A DNA stretch of 18,251 nt. It comes from an uncultured Bacilli bacterium. Its GTDB lineage: Bacteria; Bacillota_I; Bacilli_A; RF39; UBA660. Position numbers and translations under genes: made by a program. A model generated the notes under the pieces. That model saw only the letters and a list, made by a program, of their open reading frames with translations, had not been told where the DNA came from and did not search any database. This document shows positions 1 to 7,258 of this stretch, in pieces (positions within the stretch are counted from its first letter, which is position 1; every line of letters starts with the position of its first letter). The stretch spans positions 1-18,251 of the forward strand of contig CANQAF010000025.1 of the NCBI GenBank assembly GCA_947588975.1. The letters are read 5' to 3'.

Positions 1-16
1 CAATATTAATTATAAT

Positions 17-44
17 TTGACAAATTTTTTAAAATAGGTATAAT
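17..44 (+). promoter_or_regulatory. Promoter for the glycosyltransferase-vanZ pair
   Basis: TTGACA at 17-22 and TATAAT at 39-44 are both perfect sigma-A consensus boxes, 16 bp apart. Transcription would start near 51, so an ATG at 57 would have almost no leader. This supports the start at 81. Confidence 0.8.
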
Positions 45-80
45 GGAAAAAGACAAATGATAGCGGGAGTAAAAAATACT

Positions 81-1157
81 ATGAAACAAGAAATAATTAG
101 TATTGTCGTATTGGCTTACAATACAGAAAAATATATTAAGAAATGTTTAGATTCTATTTGCAAACAAACTTACCAAAAATTGGAGATTATAGTCATTTTA
201 GATGGCTGTTCAGATAAGACAGAAAAAATTGTACGTAAATTTGCAGAAAAGGAAAAACGTATTCGTATATTATCTCATGAAAATAAAGGTACTTGTTTTT
301 GCCGTATTGAAGGGTATCAAAATGCAAAGGGTAAGTATATCATGTATGTAGATAGTGATGATTGGATTGAAAAAAATACAATAGAGGTTATGTATCAAAA
401 TTTGTTAGATTATGAAGTAGATCTTGTGCATTGTCAATATAAAAGACAAAAAGAAAAAGAAATTAAAATTCCAAAGAATATTTTAAATCGTAATGTAAAA
501 ATGAATGTCGAAGAGTTAGAACCACAATTTTTTGATTTATTATATTATACCAATAATTGTAATTCCATTTGTCGCCAACTAATATCCAAAGAAATTATGA
601 GTGACATGCCACAAGTAGATTCCGATTTATTATATAATGAAGATCTTGCATGTAACTTAACAATTTATAAAAAAATGAAATCTATTTTATTTATTCCAGA
701 TGAGCTTTATGTATATCGTAAAAATCCAAATGGAATTACTAAAAGAATGGATACTATGTTAATTCAAAAAAAGATTAAAGATATGTGTCAAGTTCATTAT
801 GAATTATATGATGCGATTTCAGATTTTGGCATTCATGATAAAAAGAAATATAAACAATATGCATGTATTAAAATGTTATATCAGCTAACTTATTTATTTT
901 ATCGATTAAAAAAATCGAATCATTTTCATAAAGTAGAATTTATTTCTTATATGGAATCTATTGTTAATCAAGCAGAAATAAAGGAAATGATTCAATATTT
1001 ACATAAAAATCCTAATGATATTGCCTTAAAAGAAATGGGACCTACTACTTACCAAACTTCTATTTATTTGATGAACGAAAAATATCATGCTTTATATTAT
1101 TATTATAAATTGATTTATTCTATCATTTTATTTTTTGAAAGAAAGTTCAAGAAATGA
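81..1157 (+). CDS. Family 2 glycosyltransferase (GT-A fold)
   Basis: Likely transfers a sugar from a nucleotide-sugar donor to a cell-surface glycan at the cytoplasmic face of the membrane; donor and acceptor cannot be read from the sequence. The N-terminal ~110 residues are classic GT2: an opening SIVVLAYN strand, the CLDSICKQTY segment, the LDGCSDKT nucleotide-binding loop, and a metal-binding DSDD after GKYIMYV. The C-terminal two thirds are poorly conserved and rich in Tyr, Lys and Ile, with no clear membrane helix. An ATG at 57 is in frame, but GGGAG at 65-69 lies ahead of the ATG at 81, and the promoter places the transcript start near 51, so 81 is chosen (358 residues). The stop overlaps the next gene's start in an ATGA, suggesting translational coupling. 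Confidence 0.88.
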   Translation: MKQEIISIVVLAYNTEKYIKKCLDSICKQTYQKLEIIVILDGCSDKTEKIVRKFAEKEKRIRILSHENKGTCFCRIEGYQNAKGKYIMYVDSDDWIEKNTIEVMYQNLLDYEVDLVHCQYKRQKEKEIKIPKNILNRNVKMNVEELEPQFFDLLYYTNNCNSICRQLISKEIMSDMPQVDSDLLYNEDLACNLTIYKKMKSILFIPDELYVYRKNPNGITKRMDTMLIQKKIKDMCQVHYELYDAISDFGIHDKKKYKQYACIKMLYQLTYLFYRLKKSNHFHKVEFISYMESIVNQAEIKEMIQYLHKNPNDIALKEMGPTTYQTSIYLMNEKYHALYYYYKLIYSIILFFERKFKK

Positions 1158-1579
1158 AAAAATGGATAAAATGGTTACTTGTCATTTTATGGATGGCATT
1201 CATATTTATGTTTTCGAATGAATCTGGTATCCAGTCGACCCATTCTAGTCAATTTTGGGTTTCGACATTGAATCATTACGTTCAAATTTTTCTTCCTAAT
1301 CTTTCTATTGCAACTATGACTCTTTTCATTAGGAAGGGTGCTCATATTTTCCTTTATTTTGTATTGGGAATTTTAGTATCTAATGCAGTAGAAAACAGTA
1401 AATGGCTTTTTTATACTATTTTAATATGTTTATTATATGCATGTACAGATGAAATTCACCAATTATTTATTATAGGAAGATCAGGTAATATATATGATGT
1501 ATTCATAGATATGATAGGCAGTAGTTTTGGAATCATGATATATAATATTATAGTAAAGCATAGTAAGAAGATTGCATAA
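1154..1579 (+). CDS. VanZ-like family membrane protein
   Basis: A 141-residue polytopic membrane protein with about four hydrophobic segments. The VanZ-family marks are visible: an N-terminal helix ending in FMFSNESG, the RKGAHIFLYFVLG segment in the middle, and the C-terminal DEIHQLFIIGRSGNIYDV followed by DMIGSSFG. VanZ of enterococci gives low-level teicoplanin resistance, but most homologues have no known role and appear near envelope genes. It overlaps the glycosyltransferase by four bases and lacks a strong SD, so it is probably translated by coupling. Resistance should not be assumed. Family assignment is firm, function is not. Confidence 0.87.
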   Translation: MKKWIKWLLVILWMAFIFMFSNESGIQSTHSSQFWVSTLNHYVQIFLPNLSIATMTLFIRKGAHIFLYFVLGILVSNAVENSKWLFYTILICLLYACTDEIHQLFIIGRSGNIYDVFIDMIGSSFGIMIYNIIVKHSKKIA

Positions 1580-1590
1580 CAATCTTTTTT
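1566..1590 (+). terminator. Rho-independent terminator after vanZ-like gene
   Basis: AAGATTG (1568-1574) pairs with CAATCTT (1580-1586) around a 5-nt loop that contains the vanZ stop codon; a T run follows to 1590. It ends the first transcription unit. Confidence 0.75.
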
Positions 1591-1658
1591 CTGTCAGGAA
1601 GTAAAGTAAGAAGTGTTAAATAATAATAAATTCGAATAGAATAGAGGGAATAGATAAT

Positions 1659-1925
1659 ATGAATTTAAATAGTATATTATTTTTGGATCGATTTCCTAAA
1701 TTGGATTTACATGGTTATGATCGAGAAACAGCAAGAGTTGCAGTAGAAGATTTTATTCGAGATCAATGGAAATTAAAAAATGAAATCTGTTTGATTATTC
1801 ATGGCATTGGTACTGGAATATTAAAGACAACAGTTCATGATGTATTAAGAAAAAATAATCAAGTAATACAATACCAAATTCATTATTTTAACCCTGGTTG
1901 TACTATTGTACAAATTAAAATTTGA
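1659..1925 (+). CDS. Stand-alone Smr-domain protein
   Basis: An 88-residue protein that is essentially only a Smr (small MutS-related) domain. Diagnostic motifs: LDLHG near residues 16-20, then IIHGIGTGILK matching the HGxGxGxL loop, and a closing GCTIVQIKI strand. In the family this fold binds nucleic acid and in several members nicks or cleaves DNA or RNA; here it has no MutS part. AGAGGG at 1643-1648 precedes the ATG. A weak promoter may lie just upstream (TAGAAT at 1637-1642). The next gene's first promoter overlaps its stop codon. Substrate and role are unknown. Confidence 0.85.
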   Translation: MNLNSILFLDRFPKLDLHGYDRETARVAVEDFIRDQWKLKNEICLIIHGIGTGILKTTVHDVLRKNNQVIQYQIHYFNPGCTIVQIKI

Positions 1926-1949
1926 CAAATTAAAAATTTATGCTATAAT
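1922..1949 (+). promoter_or_regulatory. Upstream tandem promoter P1 of surface-protein operon
   Basis: TTGACA at 1922-1927 overlaps the Smr stop codon; TATAAT at 1944-1949; 16-bp spacer. It is followed by an SD-like AAAGGGG and a four-codon ORF (ATG at 1973, TAG at 1985-1987), so the leader could carry a minicistron. Confidence 0.6.
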
Positions 1950-2023
1950 AACGCATCGTGAAAGGGGAAATAATGAATTTCAATTAGAAAAAGCAATAAT
2001 TTTTTGAAAAATTTAATTTCTAT

Positions 2024-2052
2024 TTGACAAACATTATATTTTGTGCTATTAT
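2024..2052 (+). promoter_or_regulatory. Proximal promoter P2 of surface-protein operon
   Basis: TTGACA at 2024-2029, TATTAT at 2047-2052, 17-bp spacer. The -35 box is an in-frame TTG, so a gene start at 2024 would be an artefact. Confidence 0.75.
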
Positions 2053-2080
2053 ACGTGGCATAAATGAAGGGGGAATTTAT

Positions 2081-3418
2081 ATGTATAATGAAAAAACAAA
2101 CAATTTTTCAATTAAAAGTGTGATCATACAATTCTTATTTGTTGCATTATTTATTTTTATCTTAATTTGGTTATTTCCAATGAAAAGTGATTTAAAGAAT
2201 GCATTAAATGGAACGAATCAAGATAGTAATGTATCTGTATTCTATGATCAAATATTTAACAACAATGTAATTGCAATGAAAGAAGCTGCAAAAAGTTATT
2301 TTACAACTGAAAGATTACCACAAGAAGTTGGACATAAAGTAAAAATGACTTTAGGTGAGATGTTAGAAAAGAAAATTATCTTACCATTTGTTGATAGCGA
2401 AGGAAAACAATGTGATTTAGTAGATTCTTATGTTGAAATCACAAAATACGAAACTGAATTCGTAATGAAAGTAAATCTAAAATGTACTAATCAAGAAAAT
2501 TATCTATTGGTATATATGGGATGTTATGATTACTGTCAAACAGCAATTTGTGAAAAAAACAAATCTGATATCAGTACACCAATTGTTCATCCAACAAACT
2601 CAACACCACAAAAACAACCAGAACCACAAAAGCAACCAGAACCACAAAAACAACCAGAACCAGAAAAACAACCAGAACCAGAAAAACAACCAGAGAAAGA
2701 ACCAGAAAAGGAACCAGAGAAACAACCAGAATATGTATATGAATATGTAAAGAAGATTGATAATAGTTATTGGAAAGAAAGTGATTGGTCAGAATATTCT
2801 GAAACACCAGTCCAAGCCGATAAATATACATCAGTTCGTACTAAAATTACAAAACAAAAAGTATTAATTGGTTATAATGTAACTACAACTACTGATAAAT
2901 CTAAACCAGTTTATTCAACAAAAGTATTAAATACTGGTACAGAAACTATCTTAGTATGTAATAAATATGATTATGTTACTACTGGAGAGACTGTAGCAGG
3001 AACTCAATGGACTTATGTTGGATTAGAAACACATTACGAAAAACCAAGTAAAGATGGATATGTATATGAATTTGTTCGATTTGTAGACGAAAGTTGTTCA
3101 TCTAACTGTTCTTCTACAGTTGGAAGAATCTACAAAGTATGGAAAAAATCAACACAAAATTTATCAGAGTATAAATGTGTAGATTCATCATACCAAACAA
3201 TTCAACATACTACTGAAGTAAATTATATTTCAGGATATGAAAAAACAACAACAAAAACACCAGTTTATGAAACTCGTGAATTAAAGACATATAGTTATAA
3301 GAAAAGAGAGTATATTACATCTATTCAAGAAGATAAAAAATGGAGTACTTATAATGATACAACATTATTAAAGAATGGATATGAATATACAGGGAATAAA
3401 AAGGAAAAAACAAAGTAA
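2081..3418 (+). CDS. Single-pass surface protein with pilin-like region and KQPEP spacer
   Basis: Unknown function. The start is the ATG at 2081 behind GAAGGGGG; the in-frame TTG at 2024 is the promoter -35 box. The 445-residue protein has a short Lys-containing N-terminus, one hydrophobic helix (about residues 12-31), then an external part. Residues ~55-165 include SYFTTERLP, LGEMLEKKIILPFVD, a GKQCD / LKC cysteine pair and GCYDYC. This recalls the globular domains of Gram-positive pseudopilins, an inference from pattern only. A proline-rich stalk (about 176-217) follows, then a Thr/Tyr-rich C-terminal half in which YVYEYV (218-223) recurs as YVYEFV (327-332), suggesting an internal duplication. 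No LPxTG is seen. It sits 30 nt upstream of the lipoprotein gene and is probably co-transcribed. Confidence 0.8.
   Translation: MYNEKTNNFSIKSVIIQFLFVALFIFILIWLFPMKSDLKNALNGTNQDSNVSVFYDQIFNNNVIAMKEAAKSYFTTERLPQEVGHKVKMTLGEMLEKKIILPFVDSEGKQCDLVDSYVEITKYETEFVMKVNLKCTNQENYLLVYMGCYDYCQTAICEKNKSDISTPIVHPTNSTPQKQPEPQKQPEPQKQPEPEKQPEPEKQPEKEPEKEPEKQPEYVYEYVKKIDNSYWKESDWSEYSETPVQADKYTSVRTKITKQKVLIGYNVTTTTDKSKPVYSTKVLNTGTETILVCNKYDYVTTGETVAGTQWTYVGLETHYEKPSKDGYVYEFVRFVDESCSSNCSSTVGRIYKVWKKSTQNLSEYKCVDSSYQTIQHTTEVNYISGYEKTTTKTPVYETRELKTYSYKKREYITSIQEDKKWSTYNDTTLLKNGYEYTGNKKEKTK
2606..2731 (+). repeat. In-frame 18-bp tandem repeat encoding P(Q/E)KQPE units
   Basis: Three PQKQPE and two PEKQPE units, then degenerate KEPE/KQPE units, give an extended Pro/Lys/Glu/Gln rod of about 42 residues. 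The DNA period is 18 bp, so copy number could change by slippage without breaking the frame. The repeat also opens spurious ORFs in other frames. Confidence 0.9.
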
Positions 3419-3448
3419 AACTCAGGGGATTAGAAAGGGTTGAAATTT

Positions 3449-5206
3449 ATGAAAAATATAGAAAGTAGAAATATCACAGGGAATGTTTCAAGAATCTTCT
3501 TCTTGAAACACCCTAAATTATCATTATCTTTAGCTAGTTTAGGTGGAATTGCGATTTTAAGTGGATGTTCATTCTTCCATTCAAATGAAGAAACAGATAT
3601 TCGTGCATCAAAAACTAAAATACAAACTGAAGATGTGCAACCAGATGTGATATTGCCAGAATATTTAGAGTTTGATGCAAATGATAATGAATCTTTAATT
3701 GAATATTCTGCACAATTTATTGCAAATAGTAGAGCATGTGGTATTGATTTTTCATCAGAAAAAGATATCGCTAAATATATGGATTTATATTTAGTTGCAA
3801 ATATTGACTACATTGATCCAGTGGATTATGCACGTTTACAATATAATAATAAAACAACACAATCTATTATAGATAACTACCAAGATAGTATCAATGAAAT
3901 TTCATATGATTTATTTACAGTAACGCCTGATACTATGTTATCATATGATTTTATTGCTGATAAAGATAGTAAAGAAATTTTAATGAAATTCCAAGAATTA
4001 ATTGCAAATTATAATGTCGAAGAAGATAAAACTACTAAGAAAGAACTTGCTAAATCTATTGAACAATTTTTAGTAGAAAATTTTATCAATGAAGATACTC
4101 GTGGAGAATATACACACGTTACTTATGAAATGATTGGTAGATTTGCATTAATCGCTGATGAAATTTTACCAAAGGGTCTTTCAGAAGATGTTACACATAT
4201 TTTATGTGAAGATTTATTTACATGTGATGAAATTGCTCCAGAAGGAGAAAAGGCAAAAAGTGAAAGAGCACAAGCAGAAACTTCACTTCGTGATATGTTA
4301 GATGATAAATTAGCAACTGCTCGTGAATATCGTGATCAAGATATACTATTAGTATCATCTATAGAACAATTAACTGGAGTTGCAATTGAGCAAAAAATTG
4401 CCGAAAGAGTAGCAGAATTAAATGTTGAATTTGTAGCAAATCCTGATATGGCTTCTCAAATCGAAGAAAGTACTAATACAAATAGTTCTTCATCAAAAGA
4501 AAGCACTACATTATCAAATGGATATCAAGTTTCAACAGAACAAATCGAAAGCTTAGGTTTAGATCCTGCAACTGTTACACCACAACAATATGAATCTGCT
4601 GTACAACAACAATTTGAACAAAATGCTCAAAATGATCCAAATCATAAATTGGAAAATGCTGATGGAGTTGTTGTTGGAACAGGGGCCGACGCAACATATA
4701 ATGCTGCCGAAGCTAATCAAGGTGCTACGGATGCTTTCTTTGATGGTTATAATGGAGCTGCATTTAGTCCAAAAAGTCAAACTCCAAGTTATTTAGCTGG
4801 ATATACTCATGATAGTTATAATCAAGGTGTAGCAGCTAGAGCAGAATTAAATAATAATATGAATAACGGAAATTCTAGTTATTTTGAATCTGCTCCATCT
4901 GGCACAGTAGAGACTGTTGATGAAACTATTACAGAACAAGGTTATACATCATCACCAAGTCCATCACCATCTCCAAATAGTCAAGAAACAGAAACTCATT
5001 TTGAATCTGTTCCATCTGGCACAGTAGAGACTGTTGGTGAAACTATAGTAGAAGAAGGATATATTGAAACAGAAACTCATTTTGAACCAATTGCTTCTAC
5101 AGAAACACGTTTGATGGAATTAAAGACGTTAAAAGATATGTTGATGGCTTATTCATTTGTGGATGATACAGAATTAGAAGTATCTCAAACATTAGTAAAA
5201 GCATAA
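3449..5206 (+). CDS. Large putative lipoprotein with C-terminal repeats, unknown function
   Basis: A 585-residue protein not matched to a known family. The ATG at 3449 has AAAGGG at a 9-nt spacing and is preferred to the in-frame TTG at 3440. A basic N-terminus and hydrophobic stretch end in AILSGC, a lipobox with Cys40 as the likely lipidated residue; the ~39-residue leader is long but acceptable. The next ~300 residues are acidic and probably helical. A Ser/Thr/Gln/Asn-rich part with FFDGYNGAAF and YLAGYTHDSYNQG follows, then an SPSPSPSP linker and repeats (F at 479, 518 and 545). The tail is mostly charged and ends without an anchor. It is probably co-transcribed with the surface protein upstream and is ended by a strong terminator. 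The pair may act together at the cell surface (inference). Confidence 0.82.
   Translation: MKNIESRNITGNVSRIFFLKHPKLSLSLASLGGIAILSGCSFFHSNEETDIRASKTKIQTEDVQPDVILPEYLEFDANDNESLIEYSAQFIANSRACGIDFSSEKDIAKYMDLYLVANIDYIDPVDYARLQYNNKTTQSIIDNYQDSINEISYDLFTVTPDTMLSYDFIADKDSKEILMKFQELIANYNVEEDKTTKKELAKSIEQFLVENFINEDTRGEYTHVTYEMIGRFALIADEILPKGLSEDVTHILCEDLFTCDEIAPEGEKAKSERAQAETSLRDMLDDKLATAREYRDQDILLVSSIEQLTGVAIEQKIAERVAELNVEFVANPDMASQIEESTNTNSSSSKESTTLSNGYQVSTEQIESLGLDPATVTPQQYESAVQQQFEQNAQNDPNHKLENADGVVVGTGADATYNAAEANQGATDAFFDGYNGAAFSPKSQTPSYLAGYTHDSYNQGVAARAELNNNMNNGNSSYFESAPSGTVETVDETITEQGYTSSPSPSPSPNSQETETHFESVPSGTVETVGETIVEEGYIETETHFEPIASTETRLMELKTLKDMLMAYSFVDDTELEVSQTLVKA
4882..5062 (+). repeat. 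Direct repeat, 117-bp period, within the lipoprotein gene
   Basis: Two near-identical ~64-bp blocks begin at 4882 and 4999 and encode FES(A/V)PSGTVETV(D/G)ETI(T/V)E(Q/E)GY, separated by a Ser-Pro linker. A third partial unit (ETETHFE) follows near 5069. DNA identity is much higher than needed for protein similarity, suggesting recent duplication. Confidence 0.85.
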
Positions 5207-5230
5207 AAAGAGTGTAAAGTCACTCTTTTT
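5205..5230 (+). terminator. Rho-independent terminator after lipoprotein gene
   Basis: AAAAAGAGTG (5205-5214), loop TAAAGT, CACTCTTTTT (5221-5230), running into more T. A perfect 10-bp stem starting inside the stop codon. Confidence 0.88.
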
Positions 5231-5241
5231 TTACATGTTGT

Positions 5242-5270
5242 TTGACTTTTTTCACATAGAATGCTATAAT
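5242..5270 (+). promoter_or_regulatory. Promoter for the 139-residue unknown gene
   Basis: TTGACT at 5242-5247, TATAAT at 5265-5270, 17-bp spacer. AGGAGG at 5289-5294 follows. Confidence 0.8.
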
Positions 5271-5302
5271 TTGATTATATAGTAAGATAGGAGGATATTC
5301 AT

Positions 5303-5722
5303 ATGAAAGAAACATATTTATTTGATTATATCAATGAAAATGAATTTCATAAATTGGAACGTTCATTAAAAAAATATAATATGTTAGCATATAAAAAACT
5401 ATATTTTGAATATTATCCTAGCTTAAAATTAGGGCAATTTTTAGGAGAAGTTATATCTACTAATAAAACAAATAATACTACTACTTATAAATTAAAATTA
5501 CCAACGGATGCATTATTTGCTAAAGTACATGGTGCCATTGAATTATATTATATTGTGTATGAAAATGAAAAAATTATTATGTTGGATAAATTAGAACCAC
5601 AAGATATTTTATCAGAGGGTCATCAATCTGAATTAGTAACCTATAAAGGTGTTATGGTTTCAAAAGAACATTCTGATAAAGATATATTTAAAATTAATCT
5701 ATTAAATATGATCCAAAAATAA
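5303..5722 (+). CDS. Conserved-looking hypothetical protein, 139 residues
   Basis: I do not recognise this protein. It is small, soluble and charged, with no signal peptide or membrane helix. The N-terminal ~45 residues look helical and are rich in Lys, Glu and Tyr. Residues ~48-110 alternate hydrophobic and polar residues as in beta strands (GQFLGEVIST, TYKLKLPTD, IELYYIVYENEKIIMLDKLEP). The order, short helical lead followed by a compact beta domain, resembles many small binding proteins but fits no named family I can state. It has a consensus promoter, a perfect AGGAGG at an 8-nt spacing and a strong terminator, so it is a monocistronic, probably well-expressed gene. It is the last ordinary gene before the accessory block. 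Confidence 0.8.
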   Translation: MKETYLFDYINENEFHKLERSLKKYNMLAYKKLYFEYYPSLKLGQFLGEVISTNKTNNTTTYKLKLPTDALFAKVHGAIELYYIVYENEKIIMLDKLEPQDILSEGHQSELVTYKGVMVSKEHSDKDIFKINLLNMIQK

Positions 5723-5744
5723 AAGTGAAAAACTTTTATTTTTT
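5715..5744 (+). terminator. Rho-independent terminator after the 139-residue gene
   Basis: A 12-bp stem (5715-5726 with 5732-5743) around the loop GAAAA, ending in a T run. It overlaps the stop codon. Confidence 0.85.
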
Positions 5745-5844
5745 TCAACTTTTATTTTCATAAGTATTTATATCATAGAAAATAGCTTTTGTTATTTTAA
5801 ATAATGCAATCAATATGTTAATAATTGTCATTAGGTAAAGAAGA

Positions 5845-5978
5845 CTTCTAGGTATTTTGACACATGTATCAAAATTACATGTGGTGATTTTAATATAATA
5901 AAAATCAGTCATATTTCAGACTGAAAATATATTTAAAGTTCGAATAGAAACGTCACTGGTGCAGGGTAGAGGTTATTT
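5845..5978. repeat. Cassette-type repeat copy A (diverged), 3' of the GNAT gene
   Basis: The most diverged copy. It keeps the hairpin core (TATTTTGA ... TCAAAAT around 5853-5875), the block corresponding to GCACCAGTGA and TCTATTC.AACTTT on the minus strand (about 5934-5962), and the GTAGAGGTTAT block at 5966-5976 that contains the stop codon of the upstream minus-strand gene. It has an extra hairpin (TCAGTC with GACTGA, about 5905-5925) followed on the minus strand by a T run, which could terminate the GNAT transcript. The interior loop region differs from the other two copies. Confidence 0.75.
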
Positions 5979-6425
5979 ACAACTTTTGTCATATTGCATA
6001 AAATATCTAGTTTCAGTAGTTTCTTTTATTTTAAATCCTAATTTTTTGTATAAATTTAAAGCAAGAGTATTTTCTTTATAAACCCATAAATAGACTTTAG
6101 AATTATTATTTAATATATTATTTAATATATTTGTACCTATTCCTTTTTTTCTATAATTTTTATCTAGATATAATTCGTTTAGTAAAATACCATCTTCATA
6201 TTTTTCTAATAATAAACATCCAACTTTTTTGTTGTTGATTATAATAATCTCATAATCATCAATTTGTATAGGAATAGTAGTTCTAATATAATTAGTTATT
6301 TTCTCAATTTCTGCTTTAGGTAAGTCTTTAGCATAATCTAAAATAGTTGCTAATTTATAGGATATTAATAACTCAATATCATCCTTGGTTGCACATTCTA
6401 ATTTATAGACCTTATAATTTTTCAT
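5973..6425 (-). CDS. GNAT-family N-acetyltransferase
   Basis: A 150-residue cytoplasmic protein of the GCN5-related acetyltransferase fold, expected to move an acetyl group from acetyl-CoA to an amine; the substrate is unknown. Motif A is clear near residues 88-102 (LDKNYRKKGIGTNIL, containing the R-x-x-G-x-G pyrophosphate loop), and motif B-like ENTLALNLYKKLGF follows. The N-terminal ~60 residues are helical and include IDDYEIIIINNKKVGCLLLE, a typical beta2-beta3 hairpin. The ATG at 6425 behind AAGAGG is preferred to the in-frame TTG at 6431. It is a single gene with repeat copies on both sides. GNAT genes are common cargo of integron cassettes, which fits the context but does not prove it. 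Confidence 0.87.
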   Translation of the reverse strand: MKNYKVYKLECATKDDIELLISYKLATILDYAKDLPKAEIEKITNYIRTTIPIQIDDYEIIIINNKKVGCLLLEKYEDGILLNELYLDKNYRKKGIGTNILNNILNNNSKVYLWVYKENTLALNLYKKLGFKIKETTETRYFMQYDKSCK

Positions 6426-6451
6426 AAACAAAATTCCTCTTTTCCTTATTA

Positions 6452-6478
6452 ATTATATTAAATATTTTATTTTGACAA
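6452..6478 (-). promoter_or_regulatory. Putative promoter of the GNAT gene, -35 inside the repeat end
   Basis: On the minus strand TTGTCA (6473-6478) lies 15 bp from TATAAT (6452-6457). The -35 box is the last conserved part of repeat copy B, so the repeat may carry half of the promoter for the following gene. The spacer is short, so confidence is moderate. Confidence 0.5.
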
Positions 6479-6600
6479 AATATTTAACTCCCTAAGTATT
6501 TTGAAAAGTGTATCAAAATAGCCTAAGGGGTAACTCTTTTATATCAACATTCGAAAAAGTTAGAATAGATTCATCACTGGTGCGAGTGTAGAGGTTATCT
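6473..6600. repeat. Cassette-type repeat copy B, 3' of the 188-residue gene
   Basis: Positions 6473-6583 match copy C over 111 bp without a gap and with 5 differences. It holds an imperfect hairpin: 6490-6504 against 6513-6530 with loop AAAGTGTA and unpaired bases on one arm. On the minus strand it runs from AGATAAC (6594-6600) to GTTAAAT (6482-6488). The latter fits the integron core GTTRRRY and the two can pair partly (TAAC with GTTA). A further hairpin GTAGA/TCTAC sits at the gene stop. Confidence 0.88.
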
Positions 6601-7165
6601 ACAATTTTTTTAATAATTGAAGTTCTTTATTTTGACTTAAACCCTCTGTAATAGTCATATTTTCAGTCTTTAATAAAGATAATTTTTCAAATAAATAACA
6701 AATAGCTAATTGCTCTGCAAACTCATGTTCATAAGCCGATAACGTTTGTTTAAATCTAGGATCTGATATACTAAAATAAACTTTGGAAGCAATATTATTT
6801 TTCATCTCTTGATTTTTTTCTTCGGCTATTATTTTCGCATCTTCATAAGAATCAAACAATTTAGAAACGACATCAACTGGATAAGGATTATAATTAAAAT
6901 CATAATTTATGGTAACTCTTTCTCCTATATATTGATCATCATTACGTAATGATGTTTTTAAAGTATCTAAATCCTTATAAGGAAATATCACTTTATGAAA
7001 AAGTTTACTACTTCCATCTGAAAAATATTTGATAGAAGATTCAACTACCCAACATTTTGAAACAATATACCCTCTAACAATATCTTTATAATTAGTAATA
7101 TAGCCACCCTTTTCTTTTAATTCCAATATAGCATATTTTATTGGAAAATTATTATCTTTATTCAT
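6599..7165 (-). CDS. Hypothetical protein, 188 residues, in cassette context
   Basis: Not recognised. A soluble, charged protein without signal or membrane segments. The N-terminal part alternates hydrophobic and polar residues (FPIKYAILELKEKGGYITNY, then VSKCWVVESSIKYF and KLFHKVIFPY), which suggests a beta sheet. The C-terminal ~80 residues look helical (SYEDAKIIAEEKNQEM, then FAEQLAICYLFEKLSLLKTE). AGGTGA precedes the ATG at 7165; the in-frame GTG at 7174 lies within this SD and is rejected. It has its own promoter and its TAG stop lies at the edge of repeat copy B, so gene plus repeat behave as one unit of about 0.8 kb. Confidence 0.78.
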   Translation of the reverse strand: MNKDNNFPIKYAILELKEKGGYITNYKDIVRGYIVSKCWVVESSIKYFSDGSSKLFHKVIFPYKDLDTLKTSLRNDDQYIGERVTINYDFNYNPYPVDVVSKLFDSYEDAKIIAEEKNQEMKNNIASKVYFSISDPRFKQTLSAYEHEFAEQLAICYLFEKLSLLKTENMTITEGLSQNKELQLLKKL

Positions 7166-7182
7166 AAAAATCACCTATTAGT

Positions 7183-7211
7183 ATTATAACATGATTTATG
7201 CCTACTAAGAA
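7183..7211 (-). promoter_or_regulatory. Promoter of the 188-residue gene
   Basis: On the minus strand the extended -10 TGTTATAAT (hexamer 7183-7188) lies 17 bp from a weak -35 TTCTTA (7206-7211). The start would be about 10 nt before the gene's SD. Confidence 0.6.
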
Positions 7212-7258
7212 AATTTTTGAATAATGATTAATATATTATCTAAACGATATTTTGTTTA

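Noticed and set aside
1154..1579. Calling the VanZ-like protein a glycopeptide resistance gene
   Set aside because: No van genes are nearby and most VanZ-family proteins are not linked to resistance.
2024..2080. Extension of the surface protein start to the TTG at 2024
   Set aside because: The TTG is the -35 box of a consensus promoter, and a strong SD precedes the ATG at 2081.
2526..2831. Overlapping ORFs on both strands across the KQPEP region
   Set aside because: They arise from the 18-bp repeat, which lacks stops in other frames; their translations are low-complexity and they have no SD or promoter.
5723..5844. A further gene or cassette remnant beyond repeat A
   Set aside because: No ORF with start signals on either strand; only AT-rich sequence with a terminator at its left end.
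6482..6530. Direct kinship with Vibrio VCR sites because of a shared CCCCTTAGGC string
   Set aside because: A ten-base match in a palindrome-rich region can be chance; the rest of the repeat does not align with a VCR as I recall it.
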